64,000 nt of DNA from Paenibacillus sp. MZ04-78.2. GTDB lineage: Bacteria; Bacillota; Bacilli; Paenibacillales; NBRC-103111. Below, one piece after another: positions 32,585 through 41,048 of this stretch (position 1 is its first letter; each line of letters opens with the position of its first letter). The stretch spans positions 62,001 through 126,000 of the forward strand of contig NZ_JANAVJ010000004.1 in the NCBI RefSeq assembly GCF_024213375.1. Direction: 5' to 3'. The notes beneath the pieces are model-generated. The model was not told where the DNA came from. It did no database searches and worked only from the letters and a program-made list of their open reading frames with translations. Made by a program: the position numbers and the translations under genes.

Positions 32585-33523
32585 ATGAGCCGTATCGCAA
32601 AAAACTTAACGGATCTGATCGGAAATACCCCTTTGTTGGAATTATCCAATTATCATAAAAAACAAGAATTAAAAGCAACTCTGCTGGCCAAACTGGAATT
32701 TTTCAACCCAGCCGGGAGCGTCAAAGACCGGATCGGCTACGCCATGATCATCGACGCGGAGGAGCGGGGACTTATTCGTCCGCAGGAATCCGTCATCATC
32801 GAGTCGACAAGCGGTAATACCGGTATCGCCCTCGCTTCCGTAGCGGCCGCCCGGGGCTATAAGCTGATCCTGACCATGCCGGATACGATGAGCCGGGAAC
32901 GGATCAATCTGCTGAAGGCGCTCGGCGCAAAGGTCGTGCTGACGCCGGGCGGCGAAGGGATGCCGGGCGCGATCCGCAAAGCGGACGAGCTGGCGGCGGA
33001 AACCCCGCATTCGTTCATCCCCCAGCAGTTTAATAACCCGGCCAATCCGGCGATCCACCGGAAGACGACGGCAGAGGAAATATGGGCGGACACGGACGGC
33101 AAAGTCGACATTTTTGTCGCAGGCGTCGGGACCGGCGGAACGGTGACGGGCGTCGGCGGAGTGCTGAAACGCCACAATCCGGCCGTGCGCATCGTTGCGG
33201 TGGAGCCGCACGATTCGCCCGTACTGTCCGGCGGCAAGCCCGGGCCTAACCAGATTCAGGGGCTGGGCGCGGGCTTCGTACCCGAAGTATTCGACCGGTC
33301 CGTCATCGACGAGATCGTCAAAGTGCGCACAGACGACGCTTACCGGACTTCCAGGCTGCTGGGACAGCAGGAAGGACTGCTGGTCGGCATATCGTCGGGC
33401 GCCGCGGCCTTTGCCGCTACGGAGCTGGCGATCCGTCCCGAGAATGAGGGAAAAACGATCGTCGTGCTGCTGCCGGATTCGGGCGAGCGCTACTTGTCAA
33501 CCGACCTGTATCAGGAAGAATAA
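32585..33523 (+). CDS. cysK: Cysteine synthase (O-acetylserine sulfhydrylase)
   Basis: 312 aa, fold-type II PLP enzyme. It replaces the acetyl group of O-acetylserine with sulfide. The PLP lysine is in [11 protein letters not shown] (about residue 42), the substrate loop is [10 protein letters not shown], the phosphate cradle [10 protein letters not shown] and the pyridine-nitrogen serine [12 protein letters not shown] 32585 is 7 nt after GGAGG; the frame is open six codons earlier without a ribosome site. A weak TTGCAG/ATTAAT promoter pair lies at about 32519-32548. CymR control is usual for Bacillus cys genes, but no clear box was recognised. Confidence 0.92.
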   Translation: MSRIAKNLTDLIGNTPLLELSNYHKKQELKATLLAKLEFFNPAGSVKDRIGYAMIIDAEERGLIRPQESVIIESTSGNTGIALASVAAARGYKLILTMPDTMSRERINLLKALGAKVVLTPGGEGMPGAIRKADELAAETPHSFIPQQFNNPANPAIHRKTTAEEIWADTDGKVDIFVAGVGTGGTVTGVGGVLKRHNPAVRIVAVEPHDSPVLSGGKPGPNQIQGLGAGFVPEVFDRSVIDEIVKVRTDDAYRTSRLLGQQEGLLVGISSGAAAFAATELAIRPENEGKTIVVLLPDSGERYLSTDLYQEE

Positions 33524-33715
33524 CTACGCGGCGGCGCTGTACCCCGGAATACAAAAGAGACCTGGCAGCCTTCATCTCAGGCTCCGGTCTCCGGTGATCC
33601 GGTAGATATGCAACATTTCCAAGTAAATTAAAATATGAAGAATGTGTACTCCTATGGTCCCAGTCTATCAACCGCTTTATTTCTCACAACTGCCGGTCAT
33701 GAACGCGCTTTGCCC

Positions 33716-34141
33716 CTATTTAATGACAAGGACGGGAATCCGGGCTTGCTGCACGACATGATGGCTCACGCTTCCAAGCACCCACTCGTTGAGGCCGGAC
33801 AAGCCTCGGCTTCCGATCACGATGAGATCCGCCCCGATCTCCCCTGCATAATCCAAAACAGAGTCCGCAGGTTGACCTTGCAGCAAACTGGCTTTCGCGT
33901 TCGGAAGCCCGGCGATTTCCCGCTCCACTTGGTCGATGAGTGATTGGGCTTGCTGTATGTACTCAGCCACATAGCTTCGCGGAGGAGATACGACCGCTTC
34001 GCCGATGACGACAACGGGATGATGCAGAACATGTACGACCTCAAGCTTGGCGTTCGACTCTCCCGCCAGCTCTTTCGCTTTAGTCAAGGCTCTTTGGGAC
34101 AACTCGGAACCGTCGTAAGCAACCAATATACTTGTAAACAT
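33716..34141 (-). CDS. Universal stress protein, UspA family
   Basis: 141 aa with the Usp alpha/beta fold. The N-terminal MFTSILVAYDGSELSQRAL and the ATP-binding GSRGLSGLNEWVLGSVSHHV (G-2x-G-9x-G-S type) identify an ATP-binding UspA. These small cytoplasmic proteins accumulate in starvation and stress. ATG 34139-34141 has AAAGGATGG upstream; the long upstream frame is not protein-like. It is single, between cysK (convergent) and the terminator of the next minus-strand gene. Confidence 0.92.
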   Translation of the reverse strand: MFTSILVAYDGSELSQRALTKAKELAGESNAKLEVVHVLHHPVVVIGEAVVSPPRSYVAEYIQQAQSLIDQVEREIAGLPNAKASLLQGQPADSVLDYAGEIGADLIVIGSRGLSGLNEWVLGSVSHHVVQQARIPVLVIK

Positions 34142-34240
34142 GGCAACCATCCTTTCGGAAATCGATAGCAGGCAATATAACAAGTATAGCACACCTGACG
34201 GACAAATAAACCGGCGTTCTTCCATGCGCCAACACAAACC

Positions 34241-34274
34241 AAAAACGCCAACCGTCATATCGGTTGGCGTTTTG
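34241..34274. terminator. Strong bidirectional terminator upstream of the usp gene
   Basis: AAAACGCCAACCG, loop TCATAT, CGGTTGGCGTTTT: a perfect 13-pair stem with T runs on both strands. It ends the 391-aa unknown gene. Confidence 0.88.
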
Positions 34275-34411
34275 CCATTGAAACGATTCGAAAAATAGTG
34301 GAGCGCGAATGCGTTAATCCATACGGGCGGTCAGGTCTGTAGCATTAGTATTTTGCGCCCTCAGTCCGTTCCCTGCCCCGCCTTCATAAGCGACGGGCAC
34401 ATCCGCCAGAA

Positions 34412-35587
34412 TCAGCTTTCTTTCAATTTGCGCACTTCCTCGATGCTCGGATAAAAATCCGGGCTCGCGCTCAGCAGCCAGTTGCGGTGCTGCTTCGCCG
34501 TCTCGTCCTGCTCCGGCTCGCCATACGGCCATCCTTCCCCGATGCCGACGGCATAATCCTTCATCAGCATGAGCAGGGCGGCGCTCCATTGGCGCGTGCC
34601 GCTGATCGTCGGCACCAGCGGGTAGTATTCGTCATGGGCGGCGCGAATGAGCGCATGCGACACTTCCTGCAGAAGCGGCGGAACCTCCGCTTCATCCATC
34701 TGTTCGTCGATCTCGGGCGGCAGTTGGACCTCGTCCGTCGAAGCGTACCGCTCGTACACTTCGGACGTCACGAGCCCCTTCTCTTTGGCCGCCCACAGCT
34801 TCACACGGTCCAGCGCAGGCTTGTACACGGCCGGAACGGAAACGGTCAGCTCCGGCTTCGGGTTGTCCAAGTCAATAACGAACGACTCGTTGAACTTGTA
34901 CAGCCGCGCATTGCCTCGAACGCCGAGCCAGCGGAGCGCCAGCAGCGCGTGCGTCCGCACCTTCGGCTCGATGGCGACGTTTCGGCAGACGCGGCGCAGG
35001 AGCTTTTCGCTTCGCGTATCGGGCAGCATGCAGAGCAGGCGCACCGCAGCGAGCGCCGAATCCTTATCCTCAAGCCACCACTGCAGCTGCTCGTAAATCG
35101 TATCGACCGGCGCTTCCAGCAGCCAGTCCAATTGAATCGGACGCGCCGCATACTCTTCAAGCGTCAGCATACCGTTACTGTGCAACGATTCCGCGCCGTA
35201 CTTCGCGACCAGATCCTCGTAAGCCCGTTCGGCGTCCTCCGCAATTTCCGTGAACGCCAGCTTGTCCTTGTCGGGGATGCCGTTGAATTGCACGACGCGG
35301 CGCAGCCATTCGGCCGAAGCGCGCGGATTTTGCTGCCACATCATGAAGACGAAGGTCAGCAGGTCACGGTCGAAATCCAGTCCCGGCTGCAGGGCGAAGC
35401 GGGCGAGCGTCGTGCGGATCTCTTCCTCCCGGCGCATCAGACTCAGCGAAAGAATGAGTCCGTTCCACGCGTTTCCGTTGAATTCGTTTTCTTTTGTAGC
35501 CCGATAAAAGCAAAAGGCGGCCGCTCCGTACGATTCCATCTGGAGATGATGGCGGCCATACCCGGTCAGTTCGTCGTTTCGACTCAT
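34412..35587 (-). CDS. Cytoplasmic helical-repeat protein of unknown function (391 aa)
   Basis: I cannot name a family. It is almost entirely helical and lacks signal and membrane segments. The N-terminal YGRHHLQMESYGAAAFCFYR, NGLILSLSLMRREEEI stretch looks TPR-like and the middle (VRLLCMLPDTRSEKLLRRVC, VRTHALLALRWLG) looks HEAT-like. The C-terminal part is acidic. It may be a scaffold or assembly factor. ATG 35585-35587 follows GGGGGGAG; the frame runs 190 bp further upstream without a ribosome site. It is monocistronic with a strong terminator at 34241-34274. Confidence 0.7.
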   Translation of the reverse strand: MSRNDELTGYGRHHLQMESYGAAAFCFYRATKENEFNGNAWNGLILSLSLMRREEEIRTTLARFALQPGLDFDRDLLTFVFMMWQQNPRASAEWLRRVVQFNGIPDKDKLAFTEIAEDAERAYEDLVAKYGAESLHSNGMLTLEEYAARPIQLDWLLEAPVDTIYEQLQWWLEDKDSALAAVRLLCMLPDTRSEKLLRRVCRNVAIEPKVRTHALLALRWLGVRGNARLYKFNESFVIDLDNPKPELTVSVPAVYKPALDRVKLWAAKEKGLVTSEVYERYASTDEVQLPPEIDEQMDEAEVPPLLQEVSHALIRAAHDEYYPLVPTISGTRQWSAALLMLMKDYAVGIGEGWPYGEPEQDETAKQHRNWLLSASPDFYPSIEEVRKLKES

Positions 35588-35692
35588 GTTCTCCCCCCGT
35601 GAAATATGGATATCCCCAATATACTGGGAAACGGGCGCAGACTCAAGTTTTTTTGCAAACTCAGCCGATCTCTTTACACAGCAAATTGGGCA

Positions 35693-35721
35693 TTGACAAC
35701 CAAAACAAGCACAGATATGAT
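35693..35721 (+). promoter_or_regulatory. Near-consensus promoter of the PadR gene
   Basis: TTGACA, 17-bp spacer, TATGAT. The leader to the PadR start codon is about 150 nt. Confidence 0.75.
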
Positions 35722-35732
35722 ACATATGAATC
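35719..35732. promoter_or_regulatory. Candidate PadR operator
   Basis: GATACATATGAATC, an imperfect dyad (GATnCATATGnATC) overlapping the -10 and start point, a common place for PadR autoregulation. Confidence 0.45.
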
Positions 35733-35876
35733 GTATTCCAACTTTTTACATCGAAATTATGAATTATCGACCAATCCATTGGAGAGACATAATTGCGCCC
35801 TGCCCTCGAAGCTTACTCCGTTTCGGCGCGTGGCGCATGGATGTCTTTTTTATTTTGTTAACGGAGGACACGAACC

Positions 35877-36434
35877 ATGTCGTCAACCCGTCTGCTTATT
35901 TTGGGCGTTCTGCTCAAACGTCAACCGATTCACGGATATGATGTGCGCAAGGAGTTAGAAATTTGGCATGCCGGCAAGTGGGCGAACATCGCTTACGGGT
36001 CCATCTATTTTGCGCTGAATAAAATGGCTTCCGAAGGACTTGCGGAAACGGCCTCCTCCGAGAAAATCATCGAAAATAAAAAAGGACCCGCCCGAATCGC
36101 CTACCTATTGACCGATAAGGGAAGGCAGGAATTCGAGCGGCTACTCGATAAGGCCATCTGGGAATACAAGCCGGGGTTCGATTCGTTCCACATTGCACTG
36201 ATGTTTATGAACCACATTCCGAAGGATCATCTGCTTCGCGCCTTCCACCATCGGATCAATCTGCTTCGCGCCGAGGTCGAGGGCTTTAAGGTCACCGCCG
36301 ATTTCAACCTTTTTCCCGCCAATTCTCCGCATTACTTAAGCGAAAATTTGCGGCTCTTCTCGGCGCGGCTGGAAGCCGAGCTGCGGTGGATCGAAGGCAT
36401 GGTCGGCAAACTTGAGCAAGGCTTGCTGTTCTGA
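35877..36434 (+). CDS. PadR-family transcriptional regulator
   Basis: 185 aa. Residues 1-90 form a PadR winged helix (LLILGVLLKRQPIHGYDVRK, then SIYFALNKMASEGL and a wing with KKGPARIAYLLTDKGRQEF). Residues about 95-180 are the Vir-like C-terminal helical dimerisation domain, making this the longer PadR-s2 type. PadR proteins usually repress a nearby transporter or detoxification gene in response to a small molecule; no obvious partner adjoins it. The ATG follows GGAGG. A dyad covers its own promoter, so autoregulation is likely. Confidence 0.9.
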   Translation: MSSTRLLILGVLLKRQPIHGYDVRKELEIWHAGKWANIAYGSIYFALNKMASEGLAETASSEKIIENKKGPARIAYLLTDKGRQEFERLLDKAIWEYKPGFDSFHIALMFMNHIPKDHLLRAFHHRINLLRAEVEGFKVTADFNLFPANSPHYLSENLRLFSARLEAELRWIEGMVGKLEQGLLF

Positions 36435-36464
36435 GGCAGTCGAAATGATCGAAAAGGAACGGAT

Positions 36465-36490
36465 GCGATGCCGAATCGCTTTTTATTTTT
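36465..36490 (+). terminator. Rho-independent terminator of the PadR gene
   Basis: Short stem GCGAT / ATCGC followed by TTTTTATTTTT. Confidence 0.55.
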
Positions 36491-36521
36491 CATCTGCGGC
36501 AAATACAGAACGCCGGATTTG

Positions 36522-37508
36522 TTAGATTTCTAAGCGAACTCCGCTTGCCTGCTGTTCAATCATTTTTTTCAGGATCGTGCCGATATGCGCGCCCGCTTCA
36601 ACCGGAGGCGTGCCGCCGCGGTGAATGTTGGAGACGACGGTGCGGTCGCTTTCCACGGTTCCCTGCCGGGGGCGGAAGCACATATAGGCGCTCATTGATT
36701 TCGACGACACGAGTCCGGGTCGCTCGCCGATCAAGAGAACGAGCACCTCCGGCTGCAGCAGCTCGCCGATCTGGTCCATGACGGCAACGCGTCCGCCGCG
36801 CACGAAAAACGGCGTGCCCGCTTTCAAGCCGTAAGCCTCAAGCGAATCCAGCAAGGACGGATAGACGTCGCGCAAATTAGCATCGACCGCGTTGGCGCTC
36901 AAGCCGTCCGAAACGACCACCTGCACCTGCGGCTTCATGACGCACTTTTTGCGGATAAGCTCCACGCCCTCGTCCGTCACGATGCGGCCCATGTCCGGGC
37001 GCTTCAAATAATTTTCGGTGTTCCCGTAGCGCGTCTCCACGGTAAGCATGCCGAATTCGTCCAGCACCGCTTGATTGACCTCACCATAAATGGAATCGAC
37101 GGCAGCGGCGTGATCGCAGCGGAATTTGAGCATTTCCCGGGTCAGCGGCCGCGTTCCCGCCCGCCATACGCCGATGCGAGCGGGCGTGCTGGCCAGCAGC
37201 TCGTCCATGCCCTCGGCCCACTTGGGGTTCGGGACATGATACGCCGCCTCCACGCCGAAGCCAAGGGCGCCCGGTTCCTCCGCGAGGGAATCGTTGTCCA
37301 TCGCAGGAAATTGACGAGCATGCTCCTGGCTTCCACCCACCGTGCTTGAGCCCGTGTCTTCCTTCGTCTGCCTTGAATCGACGGCGTCCGCTGTGCCTTT
37401 AGAAGCCGGCGCATCTTTTTCGCCTGGCAGGCCGACCGTGCCCGCTCCAAGCTTCTTCTCCAGCTCCGCCATCACTTGGTCGACAAGTCGGTCTAATGAA
37501 ATGGTCAT
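36522..37508 (-). CDS. eutC: Ethanolamine ammonia-lyase small subunit
   Basis: 328 aa. With EutB it cleaves ethanolamine to acetaldehyde and ammonia using adenosylcobalamin. The conserved part starts near residue 100 (ARIGVWRAGTRPLTREMLKFR) and includes VVSDGLSANAV and VLLIGERPGLVSSKSMSAY. It is longer than E. coli EutC (295 aa) because of a Ser/Glu/Gly-rich linker (about 25-90). The first 20 residues (MTISLDRLVDQVMAELEKKL) form an amphipathic helix like known encapsulation peptides. It is the last gene of the operon, 36 bp after eutB; no clear terminator follows. Confidence 0.93.
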   Translation of the reverse strand: MTISLDRLVDQVMAELEKKLGAGTVGLPGEKDAPASKGTADAVDSRQTKEDTGSSTVGGSQEHARQFPAMDNDSLAEEPGALGFGVEAAYHVPNPKWAEGMDELLASTPARIGVWRAGTRPLTREMLKFRCDHAAAVDSIYGEVNQAVLDEFGMLTVETRYGNTENYLKRPDMGRIVTDEGVELIRKKCVMKPQVQVVVSDGLSANAVDANLRDVYPSLLDSLEAYGLKAGTPFFVRGGRVAVMDQIGELLQPEVLVLLIGERPGLVSSKSMSAYMCFRPRQGTVESDRTVVSNIHRGGTPPVEAGAHIGTILKKMIEQQASGVRLEI

Positions 37509-37544
37509 CGCTTCTCTCCTCCTCTCGCAGCGCTGTACGAATGG

Positions 37545-38906
37545 TTACATAAACAGCGTCGGGTCCCCGGCCAGCGGGGTCAGGCGTCCGTTTTCCATAA
37601 TGCCCATCTTGACCAGCCACCGTTCGAATTCCGGCGCGGGGCGCCGCCCCATCATCTCCCGCAGCGTGGCGATGTCGTGAAAGCTCGTAGACTGGTAATT
37701 CAGCATGCAGTCGTCCGCCATCGCCACGCCGATGACGAAGTTGACGCCGGCGGCGGTCAGCAGCACGGACAAATTTTCCATATCGTTCTGGTCCGCCTTC
37801 ATATGGTTCGTGTAGCAGACGTCTACGCCCATCGGCAGCTGCTGCAGCTTGCCCATGAAATGGTCTTCCAGTCCGGCGCGGATGACCTGCTTTGAATCGT
37901 ACAAATATTCCGGTCCGATGAAGCCGACCACCGTGTTGACCATAAAAGGGTTATATTTCCTTGCTAGCGCGTAGCACCGCGATTCGAGCGTCACCTGGTC
38001 GATGCCGTAATGCGCCTCGGCGGATAGCTCGGAGCCTTGCCCCGTCTCGAAGTACCACAGATTCGGACCGGTTCCCGTCCCGTCGCGCCGGATCAGGTCG
38101 TCCGCCTCGTCGAGCAGCGCCACGTCGATACCGAACGCTTTGTTGCCCGCTTCGGTGCCCGCCAGGCTCTGGAATACCATGTCGGCGGGAGCGCCCTGCC
38201 GGATTGCCCGGATCTGCGTTTTCACATGTGCGAGCACACAGTTTTGGGTCGGAATTTGCCACTTGGTCATCACTTCTTTGGTCGCGTTCAACAGCTCCTT
38301 CACGCTGTCCGCCGAATCGATGACGGGATTGATACCAAGGACGGCATCCCCGATTCCGTAGCTTAGCGCTTCGAACAAAGACGCTTTCATGCCTTGGATG
38401 TTATCCGTCGGGTGATTCGGCTGGGCCCGGCCCGCGAGCACGCCCTTCTGCCCGATCGTAATGTTGCAGTGGGTTGTCACTTCCATCTTGGACGCCGCCT
38501 GCATCAAATCGAGGTTGCTCATCAGCTTGGCGGCGGCCGCTACCATTTCACTGGTAAGCCCCCGGCTGATGCGTCGTATTTCGGAGTTGCCCGTCTCGTG
38601 CCGCAGCAGCGTTTCGCGCAGCTCGGCTACGGTCCAGTTGCGGATTTCCGCATAGATTTTCTCGTTGACGCCTTCCTCGATGATCCGTGACACTTCATCG
38701 GTTTCCGGCGGCAGCAGCGGATGGTTGCGAATGTCCGCCAGCGTCAGCTCGGACAGCACCAGCTTGGCCGCCATCCGTTCCTTGGCATCCTCGGCCGCAA
38801 TCCCGGCAAGCTGATCTCCGGATTTTTCTTCGTTAGCCTTGGCCATCACGTCTTTTAAATCGCGAAATTGAAATGTTTTGCCGAGTAAAGCGGTTTTCAG
38901 CTTCAA
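37545..38906 (-). CDS. eutB: Ethanolamine ammonia-lyase large subunit
   Basis: 453 aa TIM-barrel catalytic subunit of the B12-dependent lyase. Recognisable stretches are GLTSEMVAAAAKLMSNLDLM, LAGRAQPNHPTDNIQGM and GVDVCYTNHMKADQNDMENL, with substrate-binding Arg, Gln and Glu. Length matches the E. coli protein (453 aa). Its ATG overlaps the eutA stop by 4 bp (38903-38906), indicating coupling. AdoCbl must be made or reactivated elsewhere because no eutT is present here. It acts inside the microcompartment lumen. Confidence 0.96.
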   Translation of the reverse strand: MKLKTALLGKTFQFRDLKDVMAKANEEKSGDQLAGIAAEDAKERMAAKLVLSELTLADIRNHPLLPPETDEVSRIIEEGVNEKIYAEIRNWTVAELRETLLRHETGNSEIRRISRGLTSEMVAAAAKLMSNLDLMQAASKMEVTTHCNITIGQKGVLAGRAQPNHPTDNIQGMKASLFEALSYGIGDAVLGINPVIDSADSVKELLNATKEVMTKWQIPTQNCVLAHVKTQIRAIRQGAPADMVFQSLAGTEAGNKAFGIDVALLDEADDLIRRDGTGTGPNLWYFETGQGSELSAEAHYGIDQVTLESRCYALARKYNPFMVNTVVGFIGPEYLYDSKQVIRAGLEDHFMGKLQQLPMGVDVCYTNHMKADQNDMENLSVLLTAAGVNFVIGVAMADDCMLNYQSTSFHDIATLREMMGRRPAPEFERWLVKMGIMENGRLTPLAGDPTLFM

Positions 38907-40381
38907 CGTCGGTCCCCCTCTCTGCCGTGAAACGCCAGCGTCTTGACGACCACGGGAATCATAATGCCCGCAATCGGTTCCCCTAAATCGATATAGTCAC
39001 CGTGCTCGACCTTGATCTGATCAATGCACACGATCTTCGTCCGTTCCTTTAACCGTTTTTCGAGCGATTGGCCGAGCGCCTTGGCGATGTCGCTGTCGCA
39101 AACGACGACCATCACCCGGCTGTTCGGAAAATAGTCCGTGAAGCTTGCGGTCAACTGGTCGGCCAATCGCTGAAGCGAGGCGTAGCCACAATGCTCGAGC
39201 CCGGCCAAGGCCAGCGCGAACGGCGGCGAAGCGTCCCGCTCGAACAAGGCTGCGCCGCTCTGCATCGTCTGCCCGACGGCCGCGGCAAGCGAGGCCGGCT
39301 GTTCAAGCAGCGAAAGCGTCAGCTCCAGCTTGCTTACCGGGAGGTTGCGGATCGGCAGCAGCGAAGGGTCCAAATGGACGGTGGCCCCGCTGATTTCCGT
39401 GCTCTGCATGCCCGCTCCGATGACCGTCGCCCGGACGGTTTGATCGGGCACCGCCAGCCGGATCGGATATCGCGCGGCGCACGCTTTGAGCGTATGCGCC
39501 AGCAGCGGTCCGATATCGCCGTGCTTGGCGACTTCGGCCAAGCTCTGCGGCTTCGCTTCTTCCATCAGCCGCCCGATGCCGCCGGATACCGTCCATTCTT
39601 CAATGGGCGGCACCTGCGGCAGCGGAGCGCCGAGCGTCAGCTTGCGAACCGCATCGCGCTCTTCGGGAGCCGTCATGCCCGCCAAATCGTCGAGCATGGC
39701 GAGGCTCATTGCCCGGCACAGGTCTTCAAGCAGCGCATAGCTGACGGTATGCCCCGGCTCCAGCCGGTATCCGGCAGCCTCCAGCCACGGGCGGATCGAC
39801 GGCGATATGCTCGTCACCGTTCCCCCGGCATTCAGCTCGATCAGGCGTCCGCCGATATGATACGTCACCGTGCCGACCGCTTTTCCCCGGTAAAACACGG
39901 CCGCATTAGCCGTCCCTCCGCCAATATCAATATTGGCGACGGCACCGCGAACCTCCAGCGAGCGGCGATCCGCTCCGGCGCCTTTGCCGGCAAGCAGCCC
40001 TTCGAGATCGGCCCCGGCCGTCGCGACGACGAAGTCCCCGGACCGCTCGGCCAACAGGTGCACGATCCGGCGCGCGTTCGCTTTCGTCGCCGTCTCGCCG
40101 GTGATGATCACCGCGCCCGATTTCAGCTCTTCCGGCCGGACGCCGGCCCGCTCGTATTCCTCGGTCAAGATGGCCCAGATCCGATCCGCATCTACCTCGT
40201 CTTCGCCGAGCAGCGGCGTGCTGTAGATCGGGCTCGCGTAGATCAATTCCCGCTGTGCGATATCGAAGCGGGGAAGACTGAGCGCGCCTGACGTCCGCAC
40301 CAGCTTCAGCCGGCTGACGATCATTTTGGTCGTGCTCGTGCCGATATCGATGCCTACGCTGGTAATCCATTGTGGCTCCAT
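38903..40381 (-). CDS. eutA: Ethanolamine ammonia-lyase reactivating factor
   Basis: 492 aa, actin/Hsp70-like ATPase fold. It exchanges damaged cobalamin for fresh AdoCbl on EutBC. The phosphate-binding motif is SVGIDIGTSTTKMIVSRLKLV near the N-terminus and NIDIGGGTANAAVF in the second lobe. I place the start at ATG 40379-40381 (MEPQWITSVG), which matches the EutA N-terminus; the frame continues ten codons upstream with a TTG inside eutV. It overlaps eutB by 4 bp and follows eutV by 19 bp. Confidence 0.93.
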   Translation of the reverse strand: MEPQWITSVGIDIGTSTTKMIVSRLKLVRTSGALSLPRFDIAQRELIYASPIYSTPLLGEDEVDADRIWAILTEEYERAGVRPEELKSGAVIITGETATKANARRIVHLLAERSGDFVVATAGADLEGLLAGKGAGADRRSLEVRGAVANIDIGGGTANAAVFYRGKAVGTVTYHIGGRLIELNAGGTVTSISPSIRPWLEAAGYRLEPGHTVSYALLEDLCRAMSLAMLDDLAGMTAPEERDAVRKLTLGAPLPQVPPIEEWTVSGGIGRLMEEAKPQSLAEVAKHGDIGPLLAHTLKACAARYPIRLAVPDQTVRATVIGAGMQSTEISGATVHLDPSLLPIRNLPVSKLELTLSLLEQPASLAAAVGQTMQSGAALFERDASPPFALALAGLEHCGYASLQRLADQLTASFTDYFPNSRVMVVVCDSDIAKALGQSLEKRLKERTKIVCIDQIKVEHGDYIDLGEPIAGIMIPVVVKTLAFHGREGDRR

Positions 40382-40400
40382 GCGTCCGCTCACCGCTCTT

Positions 40401-40994
40401 TCAAGGACCAAGCCAGCGCTTCGGCCCGTCCTTCAATATTCCATCCGCCAGCTTGATCAGCGGCATGCTTTCCGCCATCGAGACGGCGCGCATTTTCCGG
40501 TACGCTTCTTCTTCATCCAGGTCGAAGGTTTTCATGACGATCCCTTTCGCTTTCTCGATCCGTTTCCGCTCCTCGATTGACTGCTTGAGCTGCTCCAGAT
40601 CTTTTTTAAGCGAGTCGATTTTTTCCTTCTGGCTGAGCGCAATCTCGACCGCCGGGATCAAATCCTCCTCCGACACCGGTTTGACCAAATAGGCGGCAAC
40701 CCCCGCACTGCGGGCGTCCTGCACAAGCTCCTTCTGGCTGTACGCCGTCAGCAGCAGGACGGACGTTTCCGTATCGTGCAGATTGCGAATGATGCGGGAC
40801 GCTTTGATGCCGTTCATCACCGGCATTTTCACATCCATAATGACCAGGTCGGGCTTGAGCGCGGCGACGAGCTCGATCGCTTCCTCGCCGTTCTTCGCTT
40901 CCCCTGCCACCGCATAGCCTTCTTCCTCCAGCATTTCGCGGATATCCATTCGAATGATCGGGTCGTCATCCACGACGACGATCGAGTTCTTCAT
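40401..40994 (-). CDS. eutV: Response regulator with ANTAR RNA-binding output, EutV
   Basis: 197 aa. A receiver domain (about 1-120) with the phospho-acceptor Asp in LKPDLVIMDVKMPVMNG, a coiled-coil linker and a C-terminal ANTAR domain (about 130-190, ERKRIEKAKGIVMKTFDLDEEEAYRKMRAVS). When phosphorylated by EutW in response to ethanolamine, EutV binds paired RNA hairpins with AnnGnn loops and prevents terminators from forming. A matching hairpin and terminator lie in the operon leader at 48505-48568. AAGGAGG precedes the ATG. It is 54 bp after eutW. Confidence 0.95.
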   Translation of the reverse strand: MKNSIVVVDDDPIIRMDIREMLEEEGYAVAGEAKNGEEAIELVAALKPDLVIMDVKMPVMNGIKASRIIRNLHDTETSVLLLTAYSQKELVQDARSAGVAAYLVKPVSEEDLIPAVEIALSQKEKIDSLKKDLEQLKQSIEERKRIEKAKGIVMKTFDLDEEEAYRKMRAVSMAESMPLIKLADGILKDGPKRWLGP

Positions 40995-41048
40995 CCTGAC
41001 ACCTCCTTAATAAGTCCGACAAATAAGACGCCGCTTGATCGACGGGCG

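Noticed and set aside
34290-34411. Open minus-strand frame following the stop of the 391-aa unknown gene
   Set aside because: It has no start or ribosome site and no recognisable similarity; more likely 3' untranslated sequence before the terminator.
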